Source: JAKVJE01 sp047722305 (GTDB lineage Bacteria; Actinomycetota; Actinomycetes; Actinomycetales; Microbacteriaceae). From it: 59,626 bases of DNA. The notes beneath the pieces are model-generated. The model saw only the letters and a program-made list of their open reading frames with translations. It was not told the origin of the DNA and ran no database searches. Where the stretch lies: positions 1-59,626 of the forward strand of contig JBDNYM010000007.1 of assembly GCA_047722305.1 (NCBI GenBank). Reading direction: 5' to 3'. The first letter of the stretch is position 1, and each line of letters begins with the position of its first letter. Positions 54,639 through 59,626 of this stretch are shown here, piece after piece. The translations under genes were made by a program, and so were the position numbers.

Positions 54639-56408
54639 TCAGTCCTGCGTTGCGGACGCGGACATGGGCTTCTGGGCCTCGCCGCCGGCCAGGGCGCCGT
54701 GCTCCAGCTGGTGGGCCTTGAGCACGACCTTCTCGTTGCGGCGCGGCCGCCCGGAGCGCTGGTGCTGGTCGGAGCGGCGTCCCTCGCGGCGGCGCGACTG
54801 GGCGCGCTCGTCGCCATGCGGCTCCTGCCCGGTGCGGCCTTCGCCGTGGCGGCGCGACCGGCGGCCGCGCGGCTCGGCCGAGCGGGCCTCATCGCGGTCG
54901 GAGCGGGCGCCGCGGTCGCTGCGCTCGGGACGGGTGCCGCGCTCAGCGTTGTGGCTGCGTTCTGCCCGGTCGGTGCGTTCGCCCTGCTCGGGTTCGGAGC
55001 GGGTCTCATCGCGCTCCCCGTGTGCTTCGATCGGGGCCGTCGCATCCGTGCGCTCCCGATGCTCGCCGTCGCGTGCCGCGTTCCGGCCGCGGCCGCCGCG
55101 GGACCGCCGCCGCCGGCTGTGCTCGCCGGACCCCGCCGCGTGCTCATCGCCGTCGTGGCGGTCGTGCCGGGCCGGGTCGGCGCGCCGGGCCGGGCGCCGG
55201 GAGCGGCTGGGAACGGGCGCCGCCGAAGCAAGTCGGCCGTTCGCATCCTCGGGGATGTCCAGGTCGGCGTACAGGTGCGCGGACGTCGAGTAGGTCTCGG
55301 TGGGCTCCTCCTGGCCGAACTGCAGGGCCTCGTTGATGAGGTGCCAGCGGGGGACGTCCTGCCAGTCGACGAAGGTGACGGCGATGCCGGTCTTGCCCGC
55401 GCGGCCGGTGCGGCCGATGCGGTGCAGGTAGTCTTTGTCGTCCTCCGGGATGGAGTGGTTGATGACGTGGGTGACGTCTTCGACGTCGATGCCGCGGGCG
55501 GCGACGTCGGTGGCGACCAGGACGTCGAAGATGCCGGAGCGGAAGGCGTCGAGGTTGCGCTCGCGCACATCCTGCGTCAGGTCGCCGTGCACCGGGATCG
55601 CCTTGAAGCCGCGTTCGGTGAGGTCGTCGGCCAGGCGCGACGCGGCCCGCTTGGTGCGGGTGAAGACGATGGTGCGTCCGCGGCCGGGGGCCTGCAGGAT
55701 GCGGGCGATGATCTCGGCCTTGTCCAGCGGGTGCGCGCGATAGACGAACTGCTTGATGTTGCCCTGCACGATGCCCTCGTCGGGATCGGCGACCTGCACG
55801 TGCACCGGGTGGGTCATGAAGCGGCGGCTGAGCGCGATGACCGGGCCGGGCATGGTGGCCGAGAACAGCATGGTCTGGCGGTGCTCGGGCAGGAAGCCGA
55901 AGATGCGCTCCACATCGGGCAGGAAGCCGAGGTCGAGCATCTTGTCGGCCTCGTCGAGCACCATGTAGCGGATGGCGGCGAGGTCGAGGACGCCCTGCTG
56001 GTGCAGGTCGAGCAGGCGGCCGGGGGTGCCGACCACGATGTCGGAGCCGGCGCCCAGCGCCGCGATCTGATCGTCGTAGGAGTGCCCGCCGTAGATGGCG
56101 GTGATGCGCGCCCCGCGCAGTTCGGCCAGCTCGGAGAGGTCGTCGTGCACCTGCCCGGCCAGCTCGCGGGTGGGGACCACGATCAGGGCGGCCAGGGTGT
56201 GGTCGGGCTGCTCTCCCAGCTGCTGCAGGATGGGCAGGCCGTAGGCGAGGGTCTTGCCGGTGCCCGTCTTGGCCTGGCCCAGCAGATCCTTGCCGGCGAC
56301 GGCCAGGGGGATGGCCTGCTCCTGGATGGGGAAGGGGGTGGTGATGTGGTGGGTTTCGAGGTTGCCGGCCAGATCGTCGGCGATTCGCAGTTCTCGGAAG
56401 GTTGTCAT
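54639..56408 (-). CDS. DEAD-box RNA helicase, RhlE-like
   Basis: A 589-residue helicase. Q motif and TTPFPIQEQAIPLA, motif I AKTGTGKT, PTRELAGQV, motif II VLDEADKML, motif III FSATMP, and motifs V/VI ATDVAARGIDV and HRIGRTGRAGK are all present. About 190 C-terminal residues are disordered and rich in Arg, Glu, Ser and Gly (RRRRSRGGRGRN), likely RNA-binding. Such enzymes act in RNA turnover and ribosome assembly. Divergent from the ferritin-like gene, in the usual actinomycete order. Confidence 0.93.
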   Translation of the reverse strand: MTTFRELRIADDLAGNLETHHITTPFPIQEQAIPLAVAGKDLLGQAKTGTGKTLAYGLPILQQLGEQPDHTLAALIVVPTRELAGQVHDDLSELAELRGARITAIYGGHSYDDQIAALGAGSDIVVGTPGRLLDLHQQGVLDLAAIRYMVLDEADKMLDLGFLPDVERIFGFLPEHRQTMLFSATMPGPVIALSRRFMTHPVHVQVADPDEGIVQGNIKQFVYRAHPLDKAEIIARILQAPGRGRTIVFTRTKRAASRLADDLTERGFKAIPVHGDLTQDVRERNLDAFRSGIFDVLVATDVAARGIDVEDVTHVINHSIPEDDKDYLHRIGRTGRAGKTGIAVTFVDWQDVPRWHLINEALQFGQEEPTETYSTSAHLYADLDIPEDANGRLASAAPVPSRSRRPARRADPARHDRHDGDEHAAGSGEHSRRRRSRGGRGRNAARDGEHRERTDATAPIEAHGERDETRSEPEQGERTDRAERSHNAERGTRPERSDRGARSDRDEARSAEPRGRRSRRHGEGRTGQEPHGDERAQSRRREGRRSDQHQRSGRPRRNEKVVLKAHQLEHGALAGGEAQKPMSASATQD

Positions 56409-56566
56409 GTGTGCTTTCGGTTGCGCCGAGGCTCGGCGTGGTTTTCGGAATGCCCGTGGGCGATCTCTGCACGGTGAAGTCCTGCGACGGTGAAGTCAGC
56501 GTCGCACGCCCGTGGGGCGGGTGCCGGTCAGGCACGTTGCCGCCCAGTATACCCGGAACGGCACGG

Positions 56567-56578
56567 TATCCTGGGATT
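56567..56578 (+). promoter_or_regulatory. -10 box of leaderless ferritin-like gene
   Basis: TATCCT (56567-56572) is six bases before GTG 56579. GTGCC/GGCAC (56521-56535) forms a small hairpin upstream. Confidence 0.5.
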
Positions 56579-57349
56579 GTGTTCAGACTCTTCCACCGTC
56601 GCCGTCGCTGGAAAGTCGCCACCCGGGTGCGATCCCGGTCGGAGACGGTGCATGCGGCCCACGCGTCGCTCGCCGATCTCGACGCGCTGGTCCCCGAGGC
56701 AGCCGATCTGGTGACGATGTACGCGCGCTTCCAGCAGCGGTGCTTCGAGTTCCTGGCCGACGGCCTGGCCGAGGTCGACGACCCGGCCGCGATCGACTCC
56801 TATGCCGTGATCGCCCAGACGTTCTCGGACCGCTTCGAGCACCTGCGCGACGAGTTCCCCGACCTGCTGCGCGCGGATGCCCCCGAGGCCGCCGCGCTCG
56901 GCGCGCCCGTCGACGAGTTCTGGTCGCGCCTGCGCCCGACGCTCTGGACGCAGCGGCTGCTGACCGCTCTGCTCGTCTCCGGGATCTGCGACGATGCCGT
57001 GCTGATGTTCTGCCGGTCGCTCAAGGGGCCGGGCCGGCAGCGGCTGCGCGCCATCGCGACCGTCCATCCCGCCGATGACCCGGTCGCCGTGCTGCTGAGC
57101 GGGCAGATGCAGCGCGACGAGCGCCTCAAAGACCTGCTGTCGCTGTGGGGGCGGCGCCTCGTTGGCGACGCGATGCTGCTGGTGCGGGCCCTGTTCGAGC
57201 TGCCGCCGGCGGTCGCCGAGGCGTTGAGCACCGGCGAGCTCCCGCACGATTCCGAGGTCGGGCGCCAGATCGCGGTGGTGGAGACGGTGCGCGGAGAGCT
57301 GCTGTCCATGCACACCAAGCGGATGGACGCGCTGGGGCTGGCGTCGTAG
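56579..57349 (+). CDS. Ferritin-like fold-containing protein
   Basis: A 256-residue mainly helical protein. It matches the actinobacterial ferritin-like family found beside RhlE helicases and DUF3107 (the Rv3210c neighbourhood in M. tuberculosis); the identification is from context and overall pattern. Helices such as RFQQRCFEFLADGLAEVD and SQ-type segments are seen, but I cannot place a full set of di-iron ligands with certainty. It may be a di-iron tRNA- or lipid-modifying relative or a non-catalytic fold. GTG 56579 is chosen from TATCCT six bases upstream. Confidence 0.7.
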   Translation: MFRLFHRRRRWKVATRVRSRSETVHAAHASLADLDALVPEAADLVTMYARFQQRCFEFLADGLAEVDDPAAIDSYAVIAQTFSDRFEHLRDEFPDLLRADAPEAAALGAPVDEFWSRLRPTLWTQRLLTALLVSGICDDAVLMFCRSLKGPGRQRLRAIATVHPADDPVAVLLSGQMQRDERLKDLLSLWGRRLVGDAMLLVRALFELPPAVAEALSTGELPHDSEVGRQIAVVETVRGELLSMHTKRMDALGLAS

Positions 57350-57470
57350 CCGGGCGGCGTTTGGGTGCGCGGGCCGAGGACGGATGCCCGGAGTCCGGCA
57401 GCGATGCAGGGCTCAGGAACCGCACCGAGACTCCGGGACAGCGTCAGAGTCCCACGGCGGCTGGAGTGCG

Positions 57471-57695
57471 TCAGGCGCCGAAGCCGATGCGGTGCGCGCT
57501 CGGCTGGCCGATCTCCACGTAGGCGAGGGCCGACACCGGCACCAGGAACAGGCGCCCCTTCTCGTCGGCGAGCTTCAGGACGTCGCCGTCGCTGGCGAGT
57601 GCGGCGCTCACGTCGTGCTGCACCTGCTCCGGCGTGGCGTCCGACTCGAACACGAGCTCGCGCGGGGTGTCGCGGATGCCGATCTTGATTTCCAT
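57471..57695 (-). CDS. DUF3107 family small protein
   Basis: A 74-residue protein that is a complete DUF3107 domain: MEIKIGIRDTPRELVFESD, then LADEKGRLFLVPVSALAYVE and IGFGA at the end. Mycobacterial Rv3208A (TB9.4) is of this type. Function unknown; the family is restricted to actinomycetes as far as I recall. GGGAG four bases before the ATG is the ribosome site, and TAGGAT (57738-57733, minus strand) is a possible -10 box. Confidence 0.92.
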   Translation of the reverse strand: MEIKIGIRDTPRELVFESDATPEQVQHDVSAALASDGDVLKLADEKGRLFLVPVSALAYVEIGQPSAHRIGFGA

Positions 57696-57833
57696 GTCGC
57701 TCCCGGTTCGGTCGATCACTGCGGTCGCCATCCTAGTGCACCGGGATGTGGCCGGGCCGATGCGGTCCGATGCGGCTGGGGACGCCGCGGGGTCGGCGCG
57801 GGGCGGCGGCCGTGGGATGCGCGCGGTGCCTCC

Positions 57834-57886
57834 GTGCCGAGTCGTGCCGAGGATGGGACGCTGGGTTTCCACGGCGTCGTGCCGAG
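57834..57886 (+). repeat. Three direct copies of GTGCCGAG
   Basis: GTGCCGAG occurs at 57834-57841, 57844-57851 and 57879-57886 in the spacer between the DUF3107 and helicase genes. The spacing is irregular; it may be chance in G+C-rich DNA or a small degenerate repeat. Confidence 0.4.
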
Positions 57887-57922
57887 AGCCGGGCGCCGGG
57901 TTCCCGTGTCGGAGGGTGGCCC

Positions 57923-57935
57923 TAGGCTGGGCCCC
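57923..57935 (+). promoter_or_regulatory. -10 box of leaderless UvrD-like gene
   Basis: TAGGCT (57923-57928) is seven bases before ATG 57936, with GGGCCCC between. Confidence 0.5.
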
Positions 57936-59626
57936 ATGCAGCAGCCCGCCCCGTCCGTCGTGCCGGACCCCGCCCCGCTCGCGGCCCTCGACCCGCAGCA
58001 GCGGGCGGTCGCCCGCGCCGTGCTGGGCGGCCGGGATGCGCTGGTGATCGGCGGGCCGGGCACGGGGAAGACGCGCACCGCGGCGGCGATCGTGCAGGCC
58101 CTCGGCGCCGACGACCGCGTGCTGGTGCTGTGCGCGTCGCGGCAGCGCGCCGCCGAGTTCAACGCCGGCCTGGCGGCGTCCGGGCGCGCCGTCCGCTCCG
58201 GCCCCGTGGCGCGTACGCCGGCGGCCCTCGCCTTCGCCGTCCTCACCGAGCACGCGCTGCGCGACCCCGAGGCGCGGCTGCCGCGGCTGCTGAGCGGCTC
58301 CGAGGAGGACCGCATCTTCGCCGAGCTGCTGGCCGGCGAGCAGACCCCGGAGGCGCCCTCCGCGCCGTGGCCCGCGACGATCCCGGCCGAGACGCGCGCC
58401 CTGCGCGGGTTCCGCACCGAGCTGCGCGACCTGTTCATGCGCTGCACGGAATATGATGTCGGTCCGCAGCAGCTGCATCGGCTCGCCGATCGCACCGGCC
58501 GCGCGGAGTGGCACGCGGCGGCCGACTTCTTCCGCACGTACACCGCGGTGAAGGCGGCCACGTTCCGCTACGGGCAGGCGTTCGACAGCTCGGAGCTGCT
58601 GACGCGAGCGGCCGAGCAGCTGCGCGCCGAGACCCCCGCGCCGCTGGCCGCGGTGCGGTGGCTGATCGTCGACGACGCGCAAGACGCCACCCCGGCCACC
58701 GCCCAACTGCTGGCAGCCCTGATCGGGCCCGGCTGCACCGTGGCCGGGTTCGGCGACCCGGACACGGCGGTGAACGGCTTTCGCGGGGGGGTGCCGGCAT
58801 CCGCCACGCAGCTGTTGTCGGCTGCGGGACGCTCGCCGCAGCGCTTCATCCTCACCGGGTCGCACCGGCTGCGCGGCGACCTGCTGGCCGTCTCGCGCGG
58901 GCTCGCCGACGGCATCGGGGTGGTCGGAGAGGCCCGGCAGCGGATGCTGCATCCCGAGCCGGCTGTGCACCCCGAGCCGGCTGCCGGGCCGGCGGCCGCA
59001 GACCGTACCGCGGCGACGGGCCCGGACGCGCGGGCCGACGTGTCGGGGCCGGCGGACGCGGGCGGCGTCGAGACCTGGGCGGCGTCCGGGGCGTCGGCGG
59101 CGGCCTTGGGCATCGCCGGGCGGCTGCGGGCCCGGCACCTGCTGCAGCACCTCTCCTGGAGCGACATGGCCGTGGTCCTGCGCTCCGGCGACGGCCTGCC
59201 GCAGCTGGCCGAGGCGTTGGAAGAGGCCGGGGTGCCGGTCACCGTGGCGGGCGTGGAGCGACCGCTGCGGGACCATCCCATCGTCCGGGAGCTGTTGCAG
59301 TGGCTGCGGGCGGCGGCCGCGACGGGGCCGCTCGGGGCGGATGAGTTCGTCGCGCTGCTGACCGGCGAGGTCGTCGGGCTTGACGCCCTCGGCGTCCGCC
59401 GTCTGCGCCATGAGCTGCGCGAGGCCGAGTTCGTCGCCGGGGGGTCTCGGCGCTCGCGTGAGCTGCTCGCGCTTGGCTGCGCGCCGCCATGCGCGGTCAC
59501 CGCCCTGTCCCCTCCGGAGGGGGAGGCGGCGGCCGGCGCCCCCCGCCTCCCCCCCCCGGAGCCCGACCCCCGCCCCCCCGGGCGGGCCGCCCCGGACCGG
59601 CGGTGGCAGGGGTGGGCCGGGGCCCC
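57936..59626 (+). CDS. UvrD/AdnA-like ATP-dependent helicase, truncated by window end
   Basis: An open frame of 563 codons that reaches the window edge without a stop. Walker A is VIGGPGTGKTRTAA (about residues 37-50). The Walker B motif reads LIVDDAQDATPAT, DDAQD where UvrD has DExQD, as in AdnA-type helicase-nucleases. Motif III-like GFGDPDTAVNGFRGG and TGSHRLRGDLL follow. It lies in the order seen near mycobacterial adnA-adnB, so a double-strand-break resection role is likely. From about residue 520 (59495) the translation becomes Pro/Gly/Ala-rich and unlike the family, so the last 130 bases may be unreliable. Confidence 0.85.
   Translation, partial: MQQPAPSVVPDPAPLAALDPQQRAVARAVLGGRDALVIGGPGTGKTRTAAAIVQALGADDRVLVLCASRQRAAEFNAGLAASGRAVRSGPVARTPAALAFAVLTEHALRDPEARLPRLLSGSEEDRIFAELLAGEQTPEAPSAPWPATIPAETRALRGFRTELRDLFMRCTEYDVGPQQLHRLADRTGRAEWHAAADFFRTYTAVKAATFRYGQAFDSSELLTRAAEQLRAETPAPLAAVRWLIVDDAQDATPATAQLLAALIGPGCTVAGFGDPDTAVNGFRGGVPASATQLLSAAGRSPQRFILTGSHRLRGDLLAVSRGLADGIGVVGEARQRMLHPEPAVHPEPAAGPAAADRTAATGPDARADVSGPADAGGVETWAASGASAAALGIAGRLRARHLLQHLSWSDMAVVLRSGDGLPQLAEALEEAGVPVTVAGVERPLRDHPIVRELLQWLRAAAATGPLGADEFVALLTGEVVGLDALGVRRLRHELREAEFVAGGSRRSRELLALGCAPPCAVTALSPPEGEAAAGAPRLPPPEPDPRPPGRAAPDRRWQGWAGA
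59500..59626. other. G/C-homopolymer window end
   Basis: The last 127 bases hold runs of C and G with inverted pieces (for example GGCGGCCGGCGCC). They resemble the window start and the 9.5 kb and 54.5 kb tracts. Possible assembly noise at a hard-to-sequence hairpin. Confidence 0.5.

Overview
The window is very G+C-rich, gene-dense chromosomal DNA from an actinomycete. Supporting evidence is GTG starts, third-position G/C bias, an actinobacterial DapC/DapD/DapE set, a GuaB3 paralogue, DUF3107, DUF3117 and DUF6350 proteins, a 7Fe ferredoxin, and an Mrp-DUF1003-MgtE/CBS-M24 peptidase-PHP-DEAD helicase gene order. That order, together with pcrA-sucCD-DUF6350-purNH, resembles Micrococcales and perhaps Microbacteriaceae; this placement is from remembered synteny. 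There are no rRNA or tRNA genes, CRISPR arrays, insertion sequences or prophage genes. It looks like core chromosome with a few accessory insertions.

Layout. 1-4.7 kb: a PspC-domain protein, then a converging livHMGF ABC transporter without a substrate-binding gene; its LivH carries an extracellular domain. 4.8-12.8 kb: guanine nucleotide genes (guaB, guaB3, guaA) interleaved with a KhtT/KhtU-like cation/proton antiporter pair and a tatB-tatA-tatC operon. 12.8-15.6 kb: metY, then a divergent HxlR regulator/NmrA-type reductase pair around a perfect 20-bp palindrome. 15.8-21.5 kb: a tightly overlapping operon of a Tat-exported NitT/TauT-type binding protein, permease, ATPase, YcnI-like protein and CopC-CopD-YtkA fusion, proposed here as a copper (or other metal) uptake system. 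21.7-25.2 kb: a methyltransferase, a DUF1684 protein, an esterase and a Bax1-I-family membrane protein.

25.3-34.7 kb: a glycerophosphodiester phosphodiesterase, pcrA with an in-frame palindromic insertion, sucCD, a DUF6350 membrane protein, purN and purH. 34.9-38.5 kb: one-carbon genes purU, glyA and folD, with a ZTP (pfl) riboswitch leading glyA-folD. 38.5-47.2 kb: typA, a degenerate MshB-like protein fused to membrane helices, fdxA, dapC, gltA, and divergent dapD/dapE. 47.3-59.6 kb: DUF3117, an O-methyltransferase, Mrp, DUF1003, an MgtE_N/CBS protein, a general-stress-like protein, an M24 peptidase, a PHP phosphoesterase, a RhlE-like DEAD helicase, a ferritin-like protein, DUF3107, and an AdnA-like UvrD helicase that runs off the end.

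How it fits together. Folate one-carbon supply (glyA, folD, purU) feeds purine synthesis (purN, purH) and the guanine branch (guaB, guaA), with ZTP sensing as the link. The Tat operon provides the export route for the twin-arginine binding protein 5 kb away. About a dozen genes have a TANNNT-like box 6-7 nt before their start codon, the signature of leaderless mRNAs. Several extreme G/C homopolymer palindromes (window start, about 9.5 kb, about 54.5 kb and window end) are either unusual structures or assembly artefacts and should be distrusted until reads are checked.
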